Below, piece by piece: positions 1 through 5,742 of a DNA stretch of 7,249 nucleotides. The notes under the pieces are model-generated. The model was not told the DNA's origin. It did no database searches and saw only the letters and a program-made list of their open reading frames with translations. Every line of letters starts with the position of its first letter. Positions within the stretch are counted from its first letter, which is position 1. Both the position numbers and the translations under genes were made by a program. The stretch is from Gammaproteobacteria bacterium UBA7310 (lineage in GTDB: Bacteria; Pseudomonadota; Gammaproteobacteria; Pseudomonadales; Ketobacteraceae), in the NCBI GenBank assembly GCA_002471665.1, contig DKQK01000062.1, positions 23,491 to 30,739 on the forward strand, in the 5' to 3' direction.

Positions 1-431
1 ACTACCGGGGCTGGTGCCGGGGCCGGTGCGGGTACAGGAGCAGGGGCCACCACCGGAACAGGCGCAGCAATACGGTACTGATTCGACGGAAAGTCAATGC
101 TGCGCGGATTATTATAGTTGTGATCGGCACAGCGGGCTGCCCAGTACAGATCGTAACTGTTGTCGGCGTTGTTGCGTTCAAACTGATAAAGGTAACGGGT
201 GGCATTTCTGGCCTCCCCACTGCCCCGGGCAGCGATGCAAACGTACTTGCCGTTGCCGTGGGTGTATTCGTTGAACTGATGCAAATCGTATTCAAGAATC
301 GATTCACCGGATCGATCGGTGTCCCGGCATTGGCGCCAGTTGCCGATGATGGTTTGCAGGTGGGAATGGTTGATGGGCTTCCAGTCCCTGGGTCTCACCG
401 ATTGAAAATCGTTTTCTCCCTGTGGGCACAT
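1..431 (-). CDS. Unrecognised protein with Pro/Ala-rich linker, N-terminal part (3' end outside window)
   Basis: An open frame reads leftward from an ATG at 431 to the window edge without a stop, giving 143 residues of a longer protein. The start is chosen because AAAGGAG (439-445) lies 7 nt upstream; an in-frame ATG at 479 has no such site. I do not recognise the family. Residues 1-120 are polar, aromatic-rich and look folded, with Cys at 2, 35, 65 and 101 and segments such as NGKYVCIAARG and YLYQFERNNADNSYDLYW that suggest beta strands. From about residue 122 the sequence becomes an alternating Pro/Ala/Val linker (for example PAPVPAPAPAPAP), which usually tethers a further domain. No signal peptide or membrane segment is seen in the visible part. 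It lies downstream of the FAD dehydrogenase on the same strand across a 148-bp gap, so co-transcription is possible but not shown. Other frames here, including a plus-strand one, lack comparable start signals. Confidence 0.7.
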   Translation of the reverse strand, partial: MCPQGENDFQSVRPRDWKPINHSHLQTIIGNWRQCRDTDRSGESILEYDLHQFNEYTHGNGKYVCIAARGSGEARNATRYLYQFERNNADNSYDLYWAARCADHNYNNPRSIDFPSNQYRIAAPVPVVAPAPVPAPAPAPAPV

Positions 432-438
432 GCTGTGG

Positions 439-445
439 CTCCTTT
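439..445 (-). promoter_or_regulatory. Strong ribosome binding site for the left-edge gene
   Basis: On the minus strand this reads AAAGGAG, 7 nt before the ATG at 431. It is the best Shine-Dalgarno match in the window and decides the start of the partial gene. A run of seven C (minus strand, 451-457) lies 5 nt further upstream. Confidence 0.75.
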
Positions 446-542
446 CAGATGGGGGGGTGGAAACCCATACTGGCATAAACTGCAGGTGGAGAAAATCGGA
501 ACTATTACCGCAGCCGGCAGCTAACCGGGCAACCCGGCAGCC

Positions 543-573
543 GGTGCCATTGTCGGTACCATTGTCGGTACCA
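543..573. repeat. 12-bp tandem repeat, about 2.6 copies
   Basis: The units are GGTGCCATTGTC (543-554), GGTACCATTGTC (555-566) and a partial GGTACCA (567-573). The array lies 7 bp beyond the stop codon of the FAD dehydrogenase, in the gap before the next minus-strand gene. Just beyond it, CCGGG-CAA-CCCGG (525-537) could form a short hairpin, but no T-tract follows on either strand, so I do not call it a terminator. Confidence 0.75.
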
Positions 574-579
574 CAGTTC

Positions 580-2301
580 TTATGCCGGTTGCGCGGTGCC
601 CCGGGCAGTGGCGTCCGGCTGGGGCTGCTGTGTGCCCTGTGCCCGTTGCCAGGCGTACTGGCCGGCACGGCGCCCGGAAAAAACACCATCGGCAATGGAC
701 AATCCGCTGACATAGGCATTGGATGCCACGCCGATGGCACTACGGCCGGCAGCAAATAAACCGGGAATGGGTTGGTTGTCGGCATCCAGCACCGATCCGG
801 TCTGCTCGCATACCTTGAGCCCGCCGAGGGAAATCACTGAGGTGATGTCGCCTTTTCCGACGGACATATTGATGGCGTAGAACGGCCCTTGGGTGATGGT
901 TTGCATGTCACCGGGGGCCTTGCCGAACTCGTCCTGGCGTTCACCACGGGCGGCAGCATTGTAATGCTCGATGGTGAGCTTCAGTTGCTGTCCATCAATC
1001 TTCAGGCGTGCTGCCAATTCATCCAGCGTCGCTGCCGACTTGGCGGTGCGTACAGCGGTTTTGGCCTGCATCCAGGTAACCAGGCGGGAGCTTTTCAGAT
1101 TCAGGTTGGCCAGGCTGGATTCAAACAATGGTTTGTCCATTATCAGAATGCACTCGCCGTTGTTTTCCGCCATCATGCGGGTGCCGATTACCGCACCGTA
1201 CATGGCTTCGTTGACATAACGTTTGCCCTGCAGGTTGACGATGGCCGCCTTGGGCCAGTCCTGGGGCGGATTAATGAAACGCCAGGCGGTGGCCGTTCCC
1301 AGGCGTTGTGCGACACCGCCCACACTGACCCCCAGGGCAATGCCGGCACCGGTGTCACCGGTGGTGCCCAGCTTCAGCGCCCGTTGAAAGTCAGGCAGGT
1401 ATCGGGCGGTCATTTCTTTGTTGAGGATGAAGCCCCCGGCCGCGAGCACCACACCGCCCCCGGCGCGATAACGGACCGGGTGGGCGCAGCGCTGTTCCAG
1501 TGCAAACAATTTCTTGCGATAGCCCCGGGCAGCCGGGGCAAAATAAATCTGCGCGTAGGAGGCGAGGGTGGACAGCACCTTGTGTTTGAGGCCGGTCCAG
1601 CCGCCGGGCACCTGCATGGCCTCCACGCCGATGATCTCGCCGTTGTTGTTTTTGATCAGCCGGGTGACCCGGGTTCTGCGAATCGGGGTGACGCCTTTTT
1701 TCAATGCGCTCTTGATCAGTGGGCCGATAAAGGCCGGGCCGAAGGCGGTAAAACGCTTGATCCCATCAGCCAGGTGGCCCCTGTGGGCGGGTTTTGCATC
1801 CTGGGTATAGATCAGTTCATTGCCGGAATAATAGAGGCTGTGTCCGTGCACGGGGTAACTGGTTTTGTTGGGGAACAGTGTGCCGCTGTAGCGTGTGCCG
1901 TTGGCGGTGACAAAGTCAAAGTTGGCCGGGCTGTCGGTACAAAACCGGCGCAATGTGGCTTCACTGACCGCATCCTGTACCTCGTGGCGCAGGCAGTTGA
2001 ACATGTTGTCCGGCGTGTCCTCTACCCCCAGCCGCCGCTGCAGGGCGGTGCCGCCGCCGGCGTACATGACGCTGCCGCTGCGGGCGGTGGTGCCACCCCC
2101 TTCAAAACGGTCGATGAAGGCAACCCTGGCGCCGCGATCGGCCGCCTCAATGGCCGAGCTGACCCCGGCGGCCCCCAATCCCACCACGATTACATCAAAG
2201 CTGTCATTCCAGTTCAGGCTGTCGGCCTCGGCGATCAGAGGCGGTTCCACCCCGGTACCGGGGAGCTGATCCAATTGCGTTGCGGTGGTTTCACTTGCCA
2301 T
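580..2301 (-). CDS. FAD-binding dehydrogenase, 3-ketosteroid dehydrogenase / fumarate reductase superfamily
   Basis: A 573-residue flavoprotein of the FAD_binding_2 type, whose members desaturate or reduce carbon-carbon bonds next to a carbonyl. The N-terminal Rossmann motif is VIVVGLGAAG (37-46), with D64 at the end of the second strand as the likely ribose ligand, then an SGSVMYAGGGT segment (75-85). A second FAD contact is GGGVVLAAGGF (281-291). NLQGKRYVNEAMYG (356-369) and the C-terminal GLFAAGRS (514-521) with SGLSIADGVFSGRRAG (532-547) complete the fold. Y530-V-S532 matches the Tyr-x-Ser pair essential in the Rhodococcus jostii RHA1 delta4-(5alpha)-3-ketosteroid dehydrogenase; Y368 or Y362 could be the third catalytic Tyr. 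No signal peptide or haem motif is seen, so it is probably a cytoplasmic flavoprotein passing electrons to an unknown acceptor. A Gln/Pro/Ala tail (about 552-573) lies beyond the fold. The ATG at 2301, with GAAGG 8 nt upstream, is preferred over longer in-frame starts that would run through the divergent promoter into the neighbouring gene. The superfamily is secure; the steroid substrate is inferred. Confidence 0.9.
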   Translation of the reverse strand: MASETTATQLDQLPGTGVEPPLIAEADSLNWNDSFDVIVVGLGAAGVSSAIEAADRGARVAFIDRFEGGGTTARSGSVMYAGGGTALQRRLGVEDTPDNMFNCLRHEVQDAVSEATLRRFCTDSPANFDFVTANGTRYSGTLFPNKTSYPVHGHSLYYSGNELIYTQDAKPAHRGHLADGIKRFTAFGPAFIGPLIKSALKKGVTPIRRTRVTRLIKNNNGEIIGVEAMQVPGGWTGLKHKVLSTLASYAQIYFAPAARGYRKKLFALEQRCAHPVRYRAGGGVVLAAGGFILNKEMTARYLPDFQRALKLGTTGDTGAGIALGVSVGGVAQRLGTATAWRFINPPQDWPKAAIVNLQGKRYVNEAMYGAVIGTRMMAENNGECILIMDKPLFESSLANLNLKSSRLVTWMQAKTAVRTAKSAATLDELAARLKIDGQQLKLTIEHYNAAARGERQDEFGKAPGDMQTITQGPFYAINMSVGKGDITSVISLGGLKVCEQTGSVLDADNQPIPGLFAAGRSAIGVASNAYVSGLSIADGVFSGRRAGQYAWQRAQGTQQPQPDATARGTAQPA

Positions 2302-2461
2302 GGAGCTTGCCTTCGTTATTGTTGTGGATACGCCAGAGCGGTTGCGCCAGTCTATCATTATGCTAGTATATTGCAAAAATAATTGCATAAATGGTGGTCG
2401 CCCACAGAATGCGGCCAATACAACAACCAATAACGAGTCCAGCCGACTGTAGAGAGGCCCC
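2302..2461. promoter_or_regulatory. Divergent control region between dehydrogenase and CoA ligase genes
   Basis: These 160 bp separate two divergent start codons and must hold both promoters. An AT-rich core lies at about 2350-2392. It includes a direct repeat of ATTGCA at 2370-2375 and 2382-2387. CGTTATTG (2314-2321) and its reverse complement CAATAACG (2428-2435) form a perfect 8-bp inverted repeat placed close to each start. I could not fit a convincing -35/-10 pair on either strand. Confidence 0.5.
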
Positions 2462-4075
2462 GTGAACAAGCTCGATCTGACCGATACCCGCAATCGTATT
2501 CTGCCCAAAATGCTGGCCATGCAAGCCCAGCAGGGGGGGGACACCGAGTTTTTGATCACCGATGAACGCCGCCTGACCTTTGCCCAGGCCGAAGCGGAAT
2601 GTAATTGCATTGCCGCCGGTTTGCAGGCGCTGGGTGTGCAGGCCGGTGATCGGGTCTGCTTTTATCTGGACAGCGGTATTGAAACCGTGTTGCTGGCCCT
2701 GGCCACCAACAAGCTGGGGGCGGTGTGGGTGCCCATCAACACCGATTACAAAGGTGCCTGGTTGAGCGATACCCTGCAACGCAGTCGGGCCAGGGTACTG
2801 GTTACCGAAGTGGCGTTGCAGGATCGTGTGGAGGCCGTCTCTGAAGCCCTGAGTGGCGAAAAACTGGTGGTGTTGGGGGCAGATGACCAGATCAGATTGC
2901 CGGGTGCCATCAGTTTTGCCGCCCTTGGTGATCATGCGCCCATCACGCCGGACTACACCGGCATGGACTACGGGGATACCTGTGCGGTGCTCTGGACCTC
3001 CGGCACCACCGGCAAATCAAAAGGTGTGTTGCAGAGCCATAATTGCTGGATTCGCCCTATCGCCCAGGCCGCTTCCCTTTACTTTGGCAGTCGTGAAGGG
3101 GATGTGATCTACAATGTGTTACCGCTCTACAATTCCGGTGCCTGGATCACGGCGGTATTCAGAGCCTTGTACGAAGGCATTCCGGTGGTACTGGAAAAGC
3201 GCTTTTCGGTGACCACGTTCTGGGATCGCATACGGCATTTCGGCGCCACCCAAACCTTTACCCTGGGTGCCATGCACCACTTTTTGTTTAATGCACCGCC
3301 ACAGCCGGATGATCGTGACAACCCGTTACGCATTGCCCAGATGGTGCCCATGCCGGAAGCCATGGTGGCGCCATTCTCGGAACGCTTCGGGGTAGAGCTG
3401 TTGCCCATGGGGTTGGGGCAGAGTGAAGCCATGCTGATCTGTACACCGGTGAATTGCCTGGGCAAAGTGCCGTTCAGTTCCCTGGGGATGCCACTGGACG
3501 ACACTGAGCTGGCACTGTTGGATGACGATGGTAATCCGGTGGCCGATGGTGAGGTGGGCGAGATCTGTATCAAGTGCCTTGAACCCAACCTGATATTTAA
3601 CGGTTACTTTGATGATCCCAAAGCCACGCAGGAGGCGTTCAGGGACGGCTGGTATCACACCGGGGATGTAGGTAAGAAAGACCCCAGCGGTGCCTACTGG
3701 TTTGTGGATCGTAAAAAGGACGCGCTGCGTTTTGCCGGCCGTAACATTTCCACCATGGAAGTGGAGATGGTGTTGCGCAAACATCCACTGGTGAAGGATG
3801 TGGCGGCATTCGGAATACCATCAGATGAGGTGAAGGGGGAATCCCTGTTGAAATTGAATCTGGTGTTAAAGCCCGATGCGGATATTACCTACGAGCAAAT
3901 GGCGGAGTACATCAACCAGAATGCCCCCTATTATTTTGTGCCGCAGTACATGGAATTTGTGGAGACCTTACCCTATACACCCACCAACAAAGTGCAGAAG
4001 TTCAAGTTGCGCGAGCAGGGCATTACAGCGTCCACCTGGGTATTGAAAGAATCCAATTACACCGTGCAACGTTGA
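2462..4075 (+). CDS. Class I adenylate-forming acyl-CoA synthetase (AMP-binding, CaiC-like)
   Basis: A 537-residue ligase that activates a carboxylic acid to an acyl-AMP and then to its CoA thioester, in the cytoplasm. The phosphate-binding loop is LWTSGTTGKSKG (177-188). WYHTGD (397-402) carries the ribose-binding Asp. The hinge region is DRKKDALRFAGRNIS (416-430), followed by the EVE segment. The catalytic lysine of the C-terminal domain is K510 in PTNKVQK. Length and motifs suit the crotonobetaine/carnitine-CoA ligase-like branch. Two positions differ from the usual consensus: PLYN (221-224) where PLxH is common, and GQSE (319-322) where Y-G-x-T-E is common; both probably affect substrate pocket or adenine contacts. 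The GTG start has GAGAGG 4-5 nt upstream, and the N-terminal ILPKMLAMQA stretch belongs to the family, so later ATG codons would truncate it. A run of eight G (2533-2540) spans codons 24-27. It diverges from the dehydrogenase gene and converges with the amidohydrolase gene. The acid substrate is unknown; a ring-cleavage or side-chain acid would fit the neighbours. Confidence 0.93.
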   Translation: MNKLDLTDTRNRILPKMLAMQAQQGGDTEFLITDERRLTFAQAEAECNCIAAGLQALGVQAGDRVCFYLDSGIETVLLALATNKLGAVWVPINTDYKGAWLSDTLQRSRARVLVTEVALQDRVEAVSEALSGEKLVVLGADDQIRLPGAISFAALGDHAPITPDYTGMDYGDTCAVLWTSGTTGKSKGVLQSHNCWIRPIAQAASLYFGSREGDVIYNVLPLYNSGAWITAVFRALYEGIPVVLEKRFSVTTFWDRIRHFGATQTFTLGAMHHFLFNAPPQPDDRDNPLRIAQMVPMPEAMVAPFSERFGVELLPMGLGQSEAMLICTPVNCLGKVPFSSLGMPLDDTELALLDDDGNPVADGEVGEICIKCLEPNLIFNGYFDDPKATQEAFRDGWYHTGDVGKKDPSGAYWFVDRKKDALRFAGRNISTMEVEMVLRKHPLVKDVAAFGIPSDEVKGESLLKLNLVLKPDADITYEQMAEYINQNAPYYFVPQYMEFVETLPYTPTNKVQKFKLREQGITASTWVLKESNYTVQR

Positions 4076-4099
4076 GGTTGGCGCAGAACAAAATGGCGG

Positions 4100-4130
4100 A
4101 AAAAACAAGGGGCGCAGGCTCTGGCCCCTT
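4100..4130 (-). terminator. Intrinsic terminator of the amidohydrolase gene
   Basis: On the minus strand the stem AAGGGGC/GCCCCTT (4124-4130 with 4107-4113) can extend inward by CAG/CTG across one bulged base, leaving a 3-nt loop. It is followed by G and six T (4100-4105). It lies 27 bp beyond the amidohydrolase stop. On the plus strand the same hairpin has no T-tract after it, so it is a good terminator only for the minus-strand gene. Confidence 0.8.
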
Positions 4131-4156
4131 GATCAGTCGGCACCTGATGCATTGCC

Positions 4157-5395
4157 TCAAGCCACCTGTGTGCCGGCGGCCCTGTCATTCTGGCTGTCAT
4201 CAAGGTTCAGCAGCTTCATCATATTGCCGCCCATGATCTTGGCCTTGTCTTCGTCGCTGAAATTGGCCAGGCATTCCACCCAGTCAGCGGGCCTCGCCAG
4301 CCCTTCCGGATGCGGCCAGTCGCTGCCAAAAATGATGTGGTCCACCCCTACCATGGCCACCAGCCTGTCGACGTTTTCTTCAAAGTGGGGGTGGAACCAA
4401 ACGTGTTTGCGGATGGTGTCGTGCGGGTGTTTGGTGAAAAGCTGGGGCGCCATTTTGTAGACGTGCTCCAACCGATCCCACAGCGGATAAAGCCAGGCGA
4501 CGCCGGTTTCCACATAGCAAACTTTCAATTTGGGGTGGCGATCAAATACGCCGTGGCAAATGAGGCCGGCCAGGTTATGGCCAACGGTGACCTGGTTCAG
4601 GTCCATCACCATTTCCAGCGGATCACTCTTTTTAAAGGGTTGATATTCCCCTTGCAGGGCCACCTCACTGCGTTGATGGCGCTCATACAGGTCGTACACG
4701 CCGTTGTCGGAGTTATGAAAGGCGATAACAATATCGTGCGCTTCAAGCAGGGAATAGACGGGATCGAATTCCGCCGAACCCATACCGCGATTTCCATTTG
4801 CGCCGGGCACATAGGAGGGCCGCATCAACACGACTTTTGAGCCCTGCGCAGCAATCCATTTGGCTTCTTCCAGGGCTTTGTCGGCATCCATCAGGGTAAT
4901 CACCGGTGTGGCGAAGAACTTGCCATCCTCACCAAAACCCCACTCATCCAGCATCCACTGGTTCAGGGAGTGAATCATGGCGTGACACAGGTCGGGATCC
5001 TCGTACATGTGTCCTTCCACCACCGAAGCCAGAGTCGGGAATATCAGGGTGCCACGGAGGCCATGTTGTTGCAGCAGTTGGTAGCGTTCTGCGGTCTTGA
5101 TGCGGTACTCAGGAATGCAGCGCTCTACCACCATAAAATCACGGTAGGATTTCCCATCCGGGTTGTTGCCCTTGAAATACTCCACCGTGCTGCCCGGTGC
5201 TGCCACCACCTCAAAGGTTGGGTTGGGGATGTAATCCGATAGTTTGCCGTTGACCATCATTTTTGTTCGGCCTTCAACGTCAACGAACTGCAGGGCTTGT
5301 TTGTACTGTTCCGGCAAGTAGCGCAGAAAGGATTCAGCCGATTCATAAAAATGGTTATCACAATCGAAATACTGTGGTGGGGCCGACGTAGGCAT
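4157..5395 (-). CDS. Amidohydrolase-2 family metal-dependent hydrolase/decarboxylase
   Basis: A 412-residue TIM-barrel protein of the amidohydrolase-2 family, which includes ACMSD-type and aromatic-acid decarboxylases as well as C-C hydrolases. The N-terminal metal motif is FDCDNHFYE (10-18), with D13-x-H15 instead of the classical HxH. Further likely ligands or catalytic residues are H227 in IAFHNSD, H281 in ICHGVFDRHPKLK and D359 in FGSDWPHPEG. The C-terminal IMGGNMMKLLNL (387-398) is the usual closing helix. No signal peptide is seen, so it should be cytoplasmic. An insert at about residues 45-100, including KLSDYIPNPTF, marks the subgroup found in actinobacterial and proteobacterial catabolic regions, whose reaction is not settled as far as I know. 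The ATG at 5395 has GGGAG 9 nt upstream. The gene is divergent from the exported hydrolase and has its own terminator. The family is clear; decarboxylase versus hydrolase cannot be decided here. Confidence 0.9.
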   Translation of the reverse strand: MPTSAPPQYFDCDNHFYESAESFLRYLPEQYKQALQFVDVEGRTKMMVNGKLSDYIPNPTFEVVAAPGSTVEYFKGNNPDGKSYRDFMVVERCIPEYRIKTAERYQLLQQHGLRGTLIFPTLASVVEGHMYEDPDLCHAMIHSLNQWMLDEWGFGEDGKFFATPVITLMDADKALEEAKWIAAQGSKVVLMRPSYVPGANGNRGMGSAEFDPVYSLLEAHDIVIAFHNSDNGVYDLYERHQRSEVALQGEYQPFKKSDPLEMVMDLNQVTVGHNLAGLICHGVFDRHPKLKVCYVETGVAWLYPLWDRLEHVYKMAPQLFTKHPHDTIRKHVWFHPHFEENVDRLVAMVGVDHIIFGSDWPHPEGLARPADWVECLANFSDEDKAKIMGGNMMKLLNLDDSQNDRAAGTQVA

Positions 5396-5420
5396 AATGT
5401 GAATCTCCCGGTTTATATAA

Positions 5421-5457
5421 GCAACATTGTTGTATATTTGTGGTGTTGCAACATTAT
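5421..5457. promoter_or_regulatory. Candidate operator: paired palindromes upstream of amidohydrolase gene
   Basis: CAACATTGTTG (5422-5432) is an inverted repeat around one central base, and TGTTGCAACA (5444-5453) is a perfect 10-bp palindrome. GCAACATT occurs directly repeated at 5421-5428 and 5448-5455. The pair lies 26-58 bp before the amidohydrolase ATG, where a repressor or activator would act. The regulator is unknown. Confidence 0.4.
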
Positions 5458-5478
5458 CGGTTCGGTCATGAAAACGCG

Positions 5479-5492
5479 TTGACTTAGGTCAA
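5479..5492. promoter_or_regulatory. Inverted repeat TTGAC-N4-GTCAA, possible operator
   Basis: Perfect 5-bp arms TTGAC and GTCAA flank TTAG. Size and spacing suit a dimeric helix-turn-helix regulator. The left arm also resembles a -35 hexamer (TTGACT), but no -10 is found 16-18 bp downstream on the plus strand. Confidence 0.3.
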
Positions 5493-5570
5493 GAAACGAA
5501 AGCAGCACGGCGCTTTGTCGTAAACGATTGTTCAATATATGCAATTTACTGTGCGGGGTTGCGCTGTTGC

Positions 5571-5651
5571 ATGCAGTGGGATAAGACTGTGTGGGTAGTG
5601 GTGCGGGCAGTTGTGTGGGTAGTGGTGATTTTTGCTTGTTCGGTATATTGA
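5571..5651 (+). CDS. Doubtful 26-residue hydrophobic small ORF
   Basis: An ATG at 5571 opens 26 codons ending in TGA, 91 bp before the exported hydrolase gene. Starting MQWDK, the peptide then becomes a Val/Trp-rich hydrophobic stretch in which VWVVV occurs twice, because the 24-bp-period DNA repeat keeps the frame (8 codons). It could be one membrane helix or a leader peptide. Against it, no convincing Shine-Dalgarno precedes the ATG, and a GT-rich repeat gives Val/Trp codons by chance. Reported as a candidate only. Confidence 0.15.
   Translation: MQWDKTVWVVVRAVVWVVVIFACSVY
5588..5627. repeat. 16-bp direct repeat, 24-bp period
   Basis: TGTGTGGGTAGTGGTG occurs perfectly at 5588-5603 and 5612-5627, separated by CGGGCAGT. 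The block is strongly GT-rich on the plus strand. It lies in the upstream region of the exported hydrolase gene and could be an activator-binding site or replication-slippage product. Confidence 0.85.
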
Positions 5652-5733
5652 ATTCTGATGTTGTTACCGGCTGCCCCCTGGCTGCACACAACCCACTATC
5701 AAAAAATACGAACCAGCATAATAAAAATGAGAC

Positions 5734-5738
5734 AAGGA
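5734..5738 (+). promoter_or_regulatory. Ribosome binding site with two candidate ATG codons
   Basis: AAGGA is 4 nt before ATG 5743 and 7 nt before the adjacent ATG 5746. The second spacing is closer to optimal, so translation may begin at 5746; the difference is a single Met. Confidence 0.6.
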
Positions 5739-5742
5739 ATGT

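Larger units (their letters stand above)
5396..5742. other. Divergent intergenic region, 347 bp, rich in repeats
   Basis: This gap separates the divergent amidohydrolase and alpha/beta hydrolase genes. Near the amidohydrolase start it holds two short palindromes (5422-5432 and 5444-5453). An inverted repeat follows at 5479-5492. A 16-bp direct repeat with 24-bp period lies at 5588-5627. A 9-bp inverted pair, TTCAATATA (5531-5539) and TATATTGAA (5644-5652), brackets the second half. AT-rich -10-like hexamers (TATACA and TATATA on the minus strand at 5431-5436 and 5414-5419; CATAAT on the plus strand at 5717-5722) lack good -35 partners, which would suit activator-dependent promoters. Apart from a doubtful 26-codon frame I see no gene. 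Confidence 0.6.

Noticed and set aside
120..524. Plus-strand frame of 134 codons at the left edge
   Set aside because: The minus-strand frame from 431 has a strong ribosome binding site and a plausible linker protein; the plus frame has neither and is its shadow.
514..544. Nested GC-rich inverted repeats as a terminator for the dehydrogenase gene
   Set aside because: The arms CCGGC/GCCGG and CCGGG/CCCGG are short and no T-tract follows on either strand.
889..2382. A 497-codon open frame on the plus strand opposite the dehydrogenase gene
   Set aside because: It lies antisense to a protein with complete FAD motifs, has no domain signature, and is explained by GC-rich codon bias of the real gene leaving the opposite strand open.
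2360..2452. A 30-codon frame ending 9 bp before the CoA ligase start
   Set aside because: No ribosome binding site precedes its ATG, the product is Asn/Thr-rich without pattern, and it overlaps the promoter elements.
2302..2610. Longer N-terminal form of the dehydrogenase starting at 2610 or 2358
   Set aside because: The extension runs through the AT-rich divergent promoter region and, for the longest form, into the CoA ligase coding sequence; it has no motif and the Rossmann domain begins normally after the 2301 start.
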